A stretch of DNA of 64,000 bases from Candidatus Sumerlaeota bacterium (GTDB taxonomy: Bacteria; Sumerlaeota; Sumerlaeia; JAFGJS01): NCBI GenBank assembly GCA_016928995.1, contig JAFGJS010000137.1, forward strand, positions 31,760 through 95,759, read 5' to 3'. Positions 44,917 through 53,604 of the stretch are shown piece by piece; position 1 is the first letter of the stretch, and every line of letters starts with the position of its first letter. The notes beneath the pieces are model-generated. The model was not told where the DNA came from. It worked only from the letters and a program-made list of their open reading frames with translations, and did not search any database. The position numbers and the translations under genes are program-made.

Positions 44917-46245
44917 TTAAATGCGTGTCTGCTTGAACTGCGGCAGATGCGCTTTGTTCTTGCGGAACATTTCGTTCACCATTTTCCGGATTTCCGCCAG
45001 CGACAGCACGCTCGCCGTGAGCGGATCGTGCGCGATGGCCTGATAGATCAGCTCCGGATCGCCGTTCGCCTCGGCCTCCACGGCCATCATCTCGATTTGC
45101 GCGCTCAGCCCCGTGAGCGCCGCGCATTGCGGCGGCAGCGCACCCACGTGGATCGGCTGAAAGCCGTTTTTGGAAACAACGACAGGGACTTCCACGCATG
45201 CGTCTTGCGGCAGATTAGTCACCAGGTTCGTGTTGGGCACGTTGCCGTTGAAGATGAATGGCTCGCCTCCCAGCCGCGCGTTGAGGATGTAGGCTGCGTA
45301 CTCATGCCCGCGCTCCAGCCGGATCGGCGCATCCTTTTTCAACCACTCGCGTGTTTCCTTTTTCCAGGAATGATCCCGCTCCAGGTATTCGTTCAGGATG
45401 AAGGCGTAATGCCCCGGATTCCAGCCCGTGCCTTTCGTGCAGTATTTCTTGATCAGGTCCGGTCGTTTGCGGAACCACCAGTTGTACTCCGAGTTGTGCC
45501 CGGACGATTCCGTGACGTAGCGCCCCAACGCGAGGAACATCTCGTTGCGCACCTGCTCGTGATTATAGATGCCTTTATTTTTCGAAACGACTTCCTTCAG
45601 TTTGGGATACACATCCTGGCCTTTGTGCTCCAGTTTAAGGTACCAGGCCATGTGATTGATCCCGGCGCAGGTGTAGTTCAGCTCGTGGTACGGAATTTCG
45701 AGCCAATGCGCCAGCATGCCGGCCGTTCCCTGCACACTGTGGCACAGGCCGGTCAGTTGGATCGACGTTTTGCGCTGCATCGCGTGACACAGCATCGCCA
45801 TCGGATTGGTGTAGTTCAGCATGATCGCGTTGGGGCAGATTTGCGCCATGTCGCGGCAAATGGCAAGCATGGTCGGGATCGTGCGTAGCGCGCGGAAGAT
45901 GCCGCTCGGGCCGCGCGTATCGCCCACGTTGATGTTAACGCCGTATTTCTTCGGGATTTCGATGTCGTGGCGCCAGACGCGCGTCGCGCCGCAAAGAATC
46001 GTGATCAGCACGGCGTCGGCGCCCTTGAGCGCTTTGCGCCGGTCGGTCGTCGCGCTCACCTTCGCCGGGTAATTGCCCAGCGCGATGATCTTCTTGCAGG
46101 CCCGCAGCGCGAAATCCAGCCGCTCCTTATTGATGTCCACCAGCGCGATCTCCGCGTTTTCCATCAAGGGAAACGTGAGCAGATCGCGCACCAACGCGCG
46201 GGTGAATCCAATGCTCCCCGCGCCGATAAAAACGATTTTCGCCAT
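44917..46245 (-). CDS. GH4 alpha-galactosidase-like glycosidase
   Basis: A 442-residue NAD+- and divalent-metal-dependent glycoside hydrolase of family 4, which works by an oxidation-elimination mechanism on glycosides inside the cell. The Rossmann motif is [20 protein letters not shown] (residues 4-23), and the family segments [13 protein letters not shown], the metal ligands C168 and H198 in GLCHSVQG and AGINHMAW are present. The CHS form of the Cys motif is that of alpha-galactosidase (MelA)-type members. The start at 46245 is chosen over an ATG 51 bp upstream because of AGGA 8 nt before it and the conserved N-terminus. Confidence 0.9.
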   Translation of the reverse strand: MAKIVFIGAGSIGFTRALVRDLLTFPLMENAEIALVDINKERLDFALRACKKIIALGNYPAKVSATTDRRKALKGADAVLITILCGATRVWRHDIEIPKKYGVNINVGDTRGPSGIFRALRTIPTMLAICRDMAQICPNAIMLNYTNPMAMLCHAMQRKTSIQLTGLCHSVQGTAGMLAHWLEIPYHELNYTCAGINHMAWYLKLEHKGQDVYPKLKEVVSKNKGIYNHEQVRNEMFLALGRYVTESSGHNSEYNWWFRKRPDLIKKYCTKGTGWNPGHYAFILNEYLERDHSWKKETREWLKKDAPIRLERGHEYAAYILNARLGGEPFIFNGNVPNTNLVTNLPQDACVEVPVVVSKNGFQPIHVGALPPQCAALTGLSAQIEMMAVEAEANGDPELIYQAIAHDPLTASVLSLAEIRKMVNEMFRKNKAHLPQFKQTRI

Positions 46246-46350
46246 TGTTGAATCCTCATTGTAACGATGATAAGCCGAACAATTCCCTCCGACCAAAGCA
46301 GATCACCAAACAGCAAGTCAAGGCGAGTATTTTGTTTTCGATCAGTCAAT

Positions 46351-46451
46351 CGGCCCTCGAAGAGGGTCGAATATGAATAGCCACGGGTGATCCGCCGCAG
46401 GCGGTGAACCCGTGGGAGAGATTGAAAGCATCCGGTCCCCGAAGGGGGCCA
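46351..46451. repeat. REP unit left of the transposase gene
   Basis: Three hairpins in a row: GGCCCTC(GAA)GAGGGTC at 46352-46368; CCACGGGT paired with ACCCGTGG (46381-46415) enclosing CCGCC(GCA)GGCGG; and CCGGTCCCCGAAGGGGGCC ending at 46450. The last element recurs inverted on the far side of the gene and again at 51560-51671. This is the expected substrate type of RAYT transposases. Confidence 0.82.
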
Positions 46452-46463
46452 ATTGATGTGCGG

Positions 46464-46910
46464 TTATTTCAAAAACCGTTCATCAAACTCGATTCCTTCT
46501 TCGGCAAGCAGCTGTTTAAATTCATCGATGAACGAAACCTTCCTATGATGCTCTTCCTGCCGCATGATGTAATGGGTCACCTTGTCCTTGTCTGCATGCG
46601 ATTTGGTGAATCCGCCGTATCCAACCTGCCAACCGGGGAAATCCGGAAATATTTTTTCTTTCTTGATCCATGCGGCGCTGCTGGTCTTCATGTCCCGAAT
46701 TAAATCCGCCAACGCAACCGTAGGGTGCAGACTAGTCAACATATGAAGATGATCTTCGGTTCCATTCAGGCGATATAAATGCGATTTTTTATTCTTCAGG
46801 ATACCCCACATATAGCGGAATAATTCCGGGCGTTGATCCGCCACGAGCGCCGGGATGCGATTTTTCGTCGAGTAAACGATGTGGTAGTATGTTTGCACAT
46901 AGCTGGACAT
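46464..46910 (-). mobile_element. REP-associated tyrosine transposase (RAYT, IS200-like TnpA)
   Basis: A 148-residue Y1 HUH nuclease. The HUH metal motif is H54-L55-H56 in TEDHLHML and the catalytic tyrosine Y114 in VTHYIMRQEEHH, both canonical for the IS200/TnpA_REP family. The opening YYHIVYSTKNRIPAL also fits. Length and motifs are intact, so it may be active. The gene is bracketed by inverted copies of a multi-hairpin REP unit (46351-46451 and 46928-47015), which it may recognise and move. A further unit lies at 51560-51671. Confidence 0.93.
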
Positions 46911-46927
46911 AGGCGCGCCTTTATATT

Positions 46928-47071
46928 GGCCCCCTTCGGGGACCGGATGGTTTCGTTTTCTACCACGGGTTCCCTGCGGTCACCCGTGGCTATTCATGTC
47001 GGGCCCTTTTCAAGGGCCGAATTGTATCTTTTCTCGTGGCTAATCATGTCAGACCCTCTTTGAGGGCTGGA
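46928..47071. repeat. REP units right of the transposase gene (inverted copy)
   Basis: Begins with GGCCCCCTTCGGGGACCGG, the exact reverse complement of the end of the left unit, followed by CCACGGGT/ACCCGTGG and CGGGCCCTTTTCAAGGGCC. A degenerate second unit (CGTGGCTAATCATGTC, then GACCCTCTTTGAGGG) reaches 47067. The two flanking units form a bracketed pair around the transposase gene. Confidence 0.82.
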
Positions 47072-47266
47072 TTTTCAATATTTTGAGATTTACCAACCGC
47101 AGCCCTTTTCAAGCAAGGTCAAAGCAACAATCTTTTGATCCACTGTGTTTCGCACGAAACCGCTTGTCAGCAGCGCGGTATCAATGCTATCCTGTCGCAT
47201 TGATTGGACGCCGGAAGGTTGCGTGGACCGGCGAGAAGCGTCATTTCCAGCGAGGAGGAGGCCTGC

Positions 47267-47470
47267 ATGCCTGAAGCGACGATTGCGACGATCGATCCGT
47301 TGTTTGCGGAGATATATCTTTCCGCGTTGCGCGAGAGTGAACTCAAGGTGTATCCCAAGGAGGAGAACCTCGACGCCTGGGTGCGCTCCGTGGATATCCA
47401 GCTGATTTATGACGATTCCAATCAGCTGGAAGAAGCGCGTAGGATCATCGAAGAATTACAGTTGGAGTAA
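47267..47470 (+). CDS. DUF2007-like small protein
   Basis: A 67-residue acidic cytoplasmic protein (MPEATIATIDPLFAEIYLSALRESELKVY). The pattern of an N-terminal beta/alpha, an internal I-Q-L-I-Y strand and a closing helix EEARRIIEELQLE resembles the ferredoxin-like DUF2007 group of putative signal-transducing proteins. AGGAGG ends 9 nt before the ATG. It lies 12 bp before the vWA gene, so the two are probably co-transcribed. Confidence 0.62.
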   Translation: MPEATIATIDPLFAEIYLSALRESELKVYPKEENLDAWVRSVDIQLIYDDSNQLEEARRIIEELQLE

Positions 47471-47482
47471 AGCGACACCGTT

Positions 47483-48613
47483 ATGCGTTATCGATACACT
47501 CAGTTTGATCCGCGGATCATCGAAGCCGCGCGTGAGAAGCAGCTGACGGATCTATTCTTGCAGCTGCTGATGCACGCGGGCGGCGATGTGGACCGGGCGT
47601 TGGGATATTTGGACGACATCGCCGAGCGTTACGGACTCTGGGACGAAGAGATGGACCTGGAGCGGTTCAAGGAACTGCTGGAGCAGGAGGGTTACATTCG
47701 CGCGGATCAGTTTCACGGCAAGGGCAAGGGCGAGCGCCGCAAGGTGGAACGCGCGCGCTACAAGCCGACGCGCAAGGCTGAAAAGGCGTTGCGCTCGGAC
47801 GCATTCGAGCAGCTTTTCTCTAATTTGCGTCCCGATTCGCTGGGGGGCGGTCACCTGACACCGTACGCGGGATCGGGCGGCGAGAAGCTGCCGGAGACGC
47901 GGCGTTTTGAGTTCGGCGACCGGCCGCAGGATCTGGACTACGTGGGGAGCATCTCGAACATCCTGCGCCGCACCGGCGATGACGGACTCGACGCCATCGA
48001 GGACGACTTGCAGGTATTCGAGACGGAGCACGCCACGAGCTGCGCCACGGTGCTGGCGCTCGACATCTCGCATTCGATGATTCTGTACGGCGAAGATCGC
48101 ATCACGCCGGCCAAGCGCGTGGCGCTGGCCATGGCTGAGCTGATCCAGACCAAATACGTGAAGGACTCGCTCGACGTGATCGTGTTCGGCGACGAGGCGC
48201 GCGTGATCGATCCGCGCGAACTGCCGTACGTGCAGGTCGGGCCGTACCATACGAACACAAAGCATGCATTGAGCCTGGGGCAGCAGCTGCTTGAGCGCAA
48301 GAAACAGGTGAACAAGCAGATCATCCTGATCACTGACGGCAAGCCCAGCGCAATCCATGACGGCTCGCGAATCTACATCAATTCATACGGTCTTGACGCG
48401 CGCATCGTGAACGAGACGGTGGAAGAGGCGCAGCGCTGCCGGCGCAAGGGCATCCTGATCACCACATTCATGATCACGTCGGACTCCTACCTCAAACGCT
48501 TCGTGGAGCGCATGAGTGAAGCCTGCAAGGGGCGCGCGTATTATGCTGATTTAAATAATCTTGGCAAGTTTGTCTTGATGGACTACGTCAAGAACCGCCG
48601 CAAGCAGGTTTAG
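47483..48613 (+). CDS. von Willebrand factor A domain protein
   Basis: A 376-residue cytoplasmic protein. The first 150 residues are a helical, charged region (including KGKGERRKVERARYKPTRKAEKALR), followed by a vWA domain at about 190-365 with MIDAS motif LDISHSM and the second metal motif LITDGKPS. Such proteins normally act with a AAA+ ATPase (MoxR or ChlI type) in protein or metallocofactor maturation. No such ATPase is nearby, which leaves its partner open. It directly follows the small DUF2007-like gene. Confidence 0.88.
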   Translation: MRYRYTQFDPRIIEAAREKQLTDLFLQLLMHAGGDVDRALGYLDDIAERYGLWDEEMDLERFKELLEQEGYIRADQFHGKGKGERRKVERARYKPTRKAEKALRSDAFEQLFSNLRPDSLGGGHLTPYAGSGGEKLPETRRFEFGDRPQDLDYVGSISNILRRTGDDGLDAIEDDLQVFETEHATSCATVLALDISHSMILYGEDRITPAKRVALAMAELIQTKYVKDSLDVIVFGDEARVIDPRELPYVQVGPYHTNTKHALSLGQQLLERKKQVNKQIILITDGKPSAIHDGSRIYINSYGLDARIVNETVEEAQRCRRKGILITTFMITSDSYLKRFVERMSEACKGRAYYADLNNLGKFVLMDYVKNRRKQV

Positions 48614-48647
48614 GCGGATTATACCTTCTCGCTTGTTTTCTTCTCAA

Positions 48648-48688
48648 CAATTCACAATGAGCAATTGGCAATTGGGCATTGTGAATTG
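48648..48688. repeat. AT-rich inverted repeat
   Basis: CAATTCACAATG (48648-48659) and CATTGTGAATTG (48677-48688) are exact reverse complements over 12 bp around a 17-nt loop that itself contains GCAATTGGCAATTG. It resembles the inverted repeat at 27903-27936 in word usage (CAATTG and CAATG words), so both probably belong to one dispersed family. Confidence 0.55.
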
Positions 48689-48837
48689 CCAAGGAAAGAA
48701 AAGCTGTCAGGTTGCTTCCATTGAGTGGATGTGCTCAAAATGATCCATGCTTGCACATTTTATCTTTATTGAATGATGATTATAACTTGCCGGGACAAAT
48801 GTCCATTGGACCAATTCAATTCTTCCGGTGTTTTATC

Positions 48838-49926
48838 ATGAACAACAGCAAGATCCGGAGAGAACTAGCGCATGCGGCTGCGTTGCTGATCTATGAAGGG
48901 CATGAGTCCGAGTACGCCCGCGCCAAGCGGAAGGCCGCGCGTCAGCTCAATGTGCCGCTGAAGGGACCGACAGGCGATTTGCCGTCCGATGCAGAAGTTC
49001 ATGACGCCCTGCTGGACTTGGCGCGTCTGCACGAAGGCGAGGGGAGCGCGAACCGTCTGGCGCAGATGCGGCAGGCCGCGCTGGAGATGATGCGGGAATT
49101 GGACGAGTTTCAGCCGCGGCTCACCGGCAGTGTGCTGTCCGGCAAGGTGCGCGAGGGATCGGACGTCAACCTGCACGTCTATACAGAGGAGCATGAGGAC
49201 ATCGGCCGCGCGCTGGATGCGCTGGGGACGCGCTGGAATATCGAACACAAGCAGATCACGCGTTGCGGCAAGCCGTTTGAGCGGCTGTGTTACTATTTCG
49301 ATTTTCAGGGCTTCGAGTTTGAATTGGCGGCGTATGAGCCGGGGGAGCGGAATCATCGCGGCCGCAGCTCGATCACGGGCAAGACCATCGAATGCGCCAC
49401 GACACGCGAGTTGGAGCGGTTGATGGAGGAACGGCATCCCGATAGCGTAGGGGAGGTGCAGCCCAGCATGCCCGATCTGTGGCAGAGCATTCGCGCCCTG
49501 CTGGAGAATCTCTCTACCGTGCGGGAGAACACGCGTTGGCATCCGGAAGGCAACGCACTGATCCACAGTTTGCAGGTGTTCGAACTCGCCCGCGAGCATC
49601 GGCCTCGGGACCGGGAATTCTTGCTCGCCGCGCTGCTGCACGACGTCGGCAAGGGACTGGATTCATCCCATCATGCGCAGGCCGCGCTCGATGCGCTTGA
49701 CGGCCTGATCGAACGCCGCACCGCTTGGTTGATCGAGCATCACATGGTTATACTTGATTATCGACGCGGCAGGCTTTCCGACGCGGAACTCGAAGTCGTG
49801 GCGCGTTCTCCCTGGTTTAGCGACTTGGAACTACTTCGCCGTATCGACGACGCCGGCCGGGATCCCGGCGCCCAGACATGCACCTTGGACGAAGCGCTTG
49901 ATTTTCTCCGCGCGATTGGCAGTTAA
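48838..49926 (+). CDS. HD-domain phosphohydrolase with N-terminal nucleotidyltransferase-like region
   Basis: A protein of about 362 residues. The N-terminal half has RLTGSVLSGKVREGSDVNLHVY, a pattern like the G-(S/G)-x-x-x-G-x-(S)-D strand of small nucleotidyltransferases, although the second acidic residue is not obvious. The C-terminal half is a compact HD domain: NALIHSLQVFELA, LLAALLHDVGKG, then IEHHMVI. The start at 48838 fits the conserved region; upstream codons in the same frame look random. Substrate unknown, possibly an RNA or nucleotide. Confidence 0.75.
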   Translation: MNNSKIRRELAHAAALLIYEGHESEYARAKRKAARQLNVPLKGPTGDLPSDAEVHDALLDLARLHEGEGSANRLAQMRQAALEMMRELDEFQPRLTGSVLSGKVREGSDVNLHVYTEEHEDIGRALDALGTRWNIEHKQITRCGKPFERLCYYFDFQGFEFELAAYEPGERNHRGRSSITGKTIECATTRELERLMEERHPDSVGEVQPSMPDLWQSIRALLENLSTVRENTRWHPEGNALIHSLQVFELAREHRPRDREFLLAALLHDVGKGLDSSHHAQAALDALDGLIERRTAWLIEHHMVILDYRRGRLSDAELEVVARSPWFSDLELLRRIDDAGRDPGAQTCTLDEALDFLRAIGS

Positions 49927-50131
49927 ATCTGCGCATTATCTCACTTCCAATGAGCAAGGTGTGCCAGGCAAAGTGGGAGCGACCGTCGCAGTCACGAAGA
50001 TTCGGGGCTGGAGTCAATCTCTCCCACTTGATATGGATGCCAAAATGAATCGGAAATGATATTATGTTATTGAATATCGCAATCCCGGCTCGTATGGTCA
50101 TGCGATTTCACTGTTCGAGGTTCATGCAAGG

Positions 50132-51517
50132 ATGAAAACGATGACTCAGCCGATTCTTTTTTGGAGCACCAACGACCCTGAGCGGCGGAAGCCCGGCTTG
50201 GATTTTTCCGACGCCCTGATGCAGGGGCTTGCGCCGGACAAAGGGCTTTACATCATGCGGCGGGAGGATCTGCCGCAGGTTTCGGCTGCAGAATTGGCGG
50301 AGTTCTCCGGTTTGCCCTATAGCGAAATCGCCTTTCGCATCATGCGTCCATTTGTCGAAGGCCGGATTCCCAGCGACGTTTTTCACGCTATCTGCGAAGA
50401 CGCCTATAATTTTGACGTACCGGTCGAGCAGTACGCACCGGGGCGCCATATCCTGCGGTTGGATCGCGGTCCGACCGCGTCGTTCAAGGATTTCGCCGCG
50501 CGCATGATGGCGCGATTGATGCAGCATTTTCTCAAGGAGCAGGGGCGCAGCGCGACGATTCTCACCGCCACTTCAGGCGACACTGGCGGCGCCGTGGCTG
50601 CGGCGTTTCATGGACTGGAGAATGTCCGCGTGGCGGTGCTGTATCCCGGCACGGAAGTCAGCGCGCGCCAGCGCCGGCAGATGACCACGCTGAAGGATAA
50701 CGTGTTCGCCATCGACATCGACGGCAAGTTCGACGACTGCCAGGCGCTGGTTAAGCATGCCTTTGTCGATCCGGACCTGACGGGCTATGAACTGACCAGC
50801 GCGAATTCGATCAACGTCGGCCGCCTGATTCCGCAGAGCGTGTATTACTTTTACGCCGCCAGCCGGGTGCAGGCCAGCGAGGATAAGCCATTGGCCATTT
50901 GCGTGCCCAGCGGCAATTTCGGCAACCTGATGGGCGGGCTGCTGGCCAAGCACATGGGCCTGCCTGTGGCGAAGTATCTTGCGGCGGTGAATGAGAACGA
51001 CGAGGTGCCGATCTATTGGCGCACGGAAGAGTACCGGCCCGTGGCGCCGTCGCGCAACTGCCTGTCCAACGCGATGAACGTCGGGCATCCGAGCAACCTG
51101 TCGCGCGTGGTGGCGCTGTATGGCGGCACGATGGACGAAACGGGCGAGGTGCATGCGCAGCCGGACATGGATGCGATGCGCCGCGACATCGCCAGCGTGG
51201 AGGTGAGCGACGAAGAGACGCGGCTGGCGATCCGCGAGTGTTATCAGTTGCACAAGACGGTGATCGAGCCGCATGGCGCCGTGGGATATTGCGCCGTGCA
51301 GAAGCTCGGCTTCCCTGAAAAGTACACGACGATCTTTCTTGAGACCGCCCATCCGGCGAAGTTTCCCGAAGTCGGCCAGGAAGTCATCGGCGTCGATCCG
51401 GAGTTGCCGGAATCGATGCAGCAATCCGAAGCCAAGTCCGAAGTTAATTTCGCCTGCTCCGCCGAATACGCTGAATTCAAGGAAATGCTGGTTGATTTGT
51501 TGAGTAATACCAAATAG
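50132..51517 (+). CDS. thrC: Threonine synthase
   Basis: PLP-dependent conversion of O-phosphohomoserine to threonine. The Schiff-base lysine is K119 in GPTASFKDFAARM. Other landmarks are ILTATSGDTGGAVAAAF (phosphate-binding), NSINVGRLIPQSVYYFYA, VPSGNFGNLMGGLLAKHMGLP and EPHGAVGYCA. Length 461 residues fits the long class. The start could also be the ATG at 50141. A putative homoserine kinase of the archaeal phosphoglycerate-mutase type is encoded 860 bp downstream, separated by a REP unit and an unrelated gene. Confidence 0.95.
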   Translation: MKTMTQPILFWSTNDPERRKPGLDFSDALMQGLAPDKGLYIMRREDLPQVSAAELAEFSGLPYSEIAFRIMRPFVEGRIPSDVFHAICEDAYNFDVPVEQYAPGRHILRLDRGPTASFKDFAARMMARLMQHFLKEQGRSATILTATSGDTGGAVAAAFHGLENVRVAVLYPGTEVSARQRRQMTTLKDNVFAIDIDGKFDDCQALVKHAFVDPDLTGYELTSANSINVGRLIPQSVYYFYAASRVQASEDKPLAICVPSGNFGNLMGGLLAKHMGLPVAKYLAAVNENDEVPIYWRTEEYRPVAPSRNCLSNAMNVGHPSNLSRVVALYGGTMDETGEVHAQPDMDAMRRDIASVEVSDEETRLAIRECYQLHKTVIEPHGAVGYCAVQKLGFPEKYTTIFLETAHPAKFPEVGQEVIGVDPELPESMQQSEAKSEVNFACSAEYAEFKEMLVDLLSNTK

Positions 51518-51559
51518 TGATAGAAAAGAGTCATCGTCATTACGCTAAGCCATGTCCGA

Positions 51560-51671
51560 TAAATCCCCCGAAGGGGGATCAACATGAATAGCCCCGGGTG
51601 ACCGTAGCGCTGTAAGCGCAAGGGAACCCGGGGAAGAGCAATATTTAAATCCGTCCCCGAAGGGGGCGAAC
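51560..51671. repeat. REP unit downstream of thrC
   Basis: Contains CCCCCGAAGGGGG, then CATGAATAGCCCCGGGTGA, GCGCTGTAAGCGC, AACCCGGGGAAGAGC, and GTCCCCGAAGGGGGC. This is the same order of hairpins as the units flanking the RAYT gene 5 kb away. It sits between thrC and an AT-rich gene. Confidence 0.8.
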
Positions 51672-51718
51672 CATAAACAAACATGAATCGGGCAGAGCTA
51701 GGGCTCTGAAGAAGCCAC

Positions 51719-52333
51719 ATGCAATTTCTGGATTACATTCAGTATAAAGAGGCCTGTCAAGACATTGAACGCTTCCAACACCTTGTACGGCATTATATAG
51801 GTTGGGAGCACCTGATTAGCGATGCACCTCCCCTCCAAGACTTGATTCCAGAAACGACAGAAGACATGCAGACGAATCGTCAATTATTAGAGCGAGAATT
51901 AAATCGTCTAATTCCTGTGGTTAGACGTTATCTTCATATCGCCGATGTTGAGATGGAATATGGGATTAAAAGGCGTGACAAACAAGAAGGATTTTTTAAC
52001 TTGCTTTCAGATTTTTTTTCTCCGCCTCAGCGGTTAAATCCGCCGCTATATGAAATGGTACTGCGGGCCACAGATCAAGGTCTTGGTTACTTTGAAAAAA
52101 AGAAATTATGGGCCAAACGAAACTTATATAATCCTCTTTTCTGGCTTGGTTGTCTACTCGGAATGCCTCTCGATGTTCTTAAAACTGCTGGCATCGAATC
52201 TCCTAATAAAATACTTGAAGAAGCATATGGTTGGATTATCAGAGTACTCTTATTTATTGGACTCACATTGTTAATTCGATACTATTGGCCTGACATTACT
52301 TTTGAGCAGATCAAGTCGGTTCTAAAATTGTAA
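51719..52333 (+). CDS. AT-rich hypothetical protein with one C-terminal membrane helix
   Basis: A 204-residue protein I do not recognise. It is mainly helical and charged, with a hydrophobic patch near 141-156 (FWLGCLLGMPLDVLK) and a membrane helix at about 173-190 (IIRVLLFIGLTLLIRYYW). Codons are strikingly AT-rich compared with thrC and the phosphoglycerate-mutase-type gene on either side. The preceding REP unit and the composition point to a recent insertion within what is often a contiguous threonine operon. Function unknown; it could be a selfish or defence-related cargo. Confidence 0.65.
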   Translation: MQFLDYIQYKEACQDIERFQHLVRHYIGWEHLISDAPPLQDLIPETTEDMQTNRQLLERELNRLIPVVRRYLHIADVEMEYGIKRRDKQEGFFNLLSDFFSPPQRLNPPLYEMVLRATDQGLGYFEKKKLWAKRNLYNPLFWLGCLLGMPLDVLKTAGIESPNKILEEAYGWIIRVLLFIGLTLLIRYYWPDITFEQIKSVLKL

Positions 52334-52379
52334 ATATGGATGAGAATTAACTTCTGGATTTAAAAAGGTATGGAGTAAT

Positions 52380-53579
52380 ATGAAATACGTGATCTTTCTC
52401 GGCGACGGCATGGCTGATGAACCGCAGGACGCTTTGGGCGGGTTGACGATTCTGGAAAAAGCCCATACTCCGAACATGGACATGATCGCCCGCGAAGGCG
52501 CTTGCGGTCTGTTGAGCACCGTGCCCGACGGTCTACCGCCGGACTCCACCGTGGCCAATCTTTCCGTGATGGGCTACGATCCGCGCGAATGCCTGGAAGG
52601 GCGCGGCGTGCTCGAAGCCGCGGCGATGGGCGTAGAGATCGGGCCGGATGACCATGCGATGCGCATGAATCTGATCAGCGTCACGGAGGGCATGATCCGC
52701 ACCCACAGCGGCGGCAACATCACCACGGCCGAAGCCGCCGAACTGGTCAAGGCCTTGCAGGAACAGCTGCGCTACGACGGCGTGGAATATCACTCCGGCG
52801 TCTCGTACCGGCATGTGATGAAACTCACGTGTCCGGCGTCCAAGGCGATCCGGTGCATGCCGCCGCACGATCATCTGGACGAGCCGTTGGAGGATCATTT
52901 GCCCACGGCTGCAGCGCCGGAAGGCGAGGAGACCGCGGCGCTGCTGCGTGAGATCGTGCTGAAGTCCAACGACATTCTGGAAAATCATCCGGTCAACCAG
53001 GCGCGCGCCAAACGCGGCGAACAAATGGCGAATTACTGCTGGCCGTGGTCCATCGGCCGGCGTCCCAAGATGAAGACGTTCGCTGAATTATTCGGCGTCA
53101 GCGGCGGCGTAATCTCTGCTGTCGATCTGATTCGCGGGATCGGCGTATACGCCGGCATGGCCGCGCCCACGGTCGAAGGCGCCACGGGTTTGTGGAACAC
53201 GAATTATGAAAACAAAGCCGACGCCGCATTGAAAGTGTTGGAAGATCATGATCTGGTTTACATCCACCTTGAAGGCCCGGACGAGGCCGGTCACGAAGGC
53301 AGTCTGGAACTGAAGCTGCGCGCCATCGAGGATCTGGATCGCCGCTTAATCTCGCGCGTGATGCAGGGGCTTGTGCGGGAACCAGCCCGTTTCGCCGTGC
53401 TGCCCGATCATTACACGCCGATCCGCATCCGTACGCACGTGGCGAATCCGGTGCCTTTCGCCATCATGGGCACAGGCATCGCCCCGGATTCCGTCCAGAC
53501 CTACAGCGAAAAATCCTGCGCCAGCGGCGCCCTCGGCCAACTCGCCGGCGACGAATTCATGCGCCGTTTTATCGGTTAA
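52380..53579 (+). CDS. Archaeal-type phosphoglycerate mutase family; proposed homoserine kinase
   Basis: A 399-residue alkaline-phosphatase-superfamily metalloenzyme. The first metal site and nucleophile are visible as FLGDGMADEP and PPDSTVANLSVMGYDP (Ser), with later metal ligands in HLEGPDEAGHEGSLELK and VLPDHYTPIRIRTH. A close subgroup (archaeal-type iPGM relatives found beside thrC and hom) was proposed to act as a non-orthologous homoserine kinase. Proximity to thrC here, and no classical ThrB in view, supports that reading, but phosphoglycerate mutase remains possible. An AT-rich gene now separates it from thrC. Confidence 0.82.
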   Translation: MKYVIFLGDGMADEPQDALGGLTILEKAHTPNMDMIAREGACGLLSTVPDGLPPDSTVANLSVMGYDPRECLEGRGVLEAAAMGVEIGPDDHAMRMNLISVTEGMIRTHSGGNITTAEAAELVKALQEQLRYDGVEYHSGVSYRHVMKLTCPASKAIRCMPPHDHLDEPLEDHLPTAAAPEGEETAALLREIVLKSNDILENHPVNQARAKRGEQMANYCWPWSIGRRPKMKTFAELFGVSGGVISAVDLIRGIGVYAGMAAPTVEGATGLWNTNYENKADAALKVLEDHDLVYIHLEGPDEAGHEGSLELKLRAIEDLDRRLISRVMQGLVREPARFAVLPDHYTPIRIRTHVANPVPFAIMGTGIAPDSVQTYSEKSCASGALGQLAGDEFMRRFIG

Positions 53580-53604
53580 ATAATCGCCAAGCTTCGAGCC
53601 GTGC

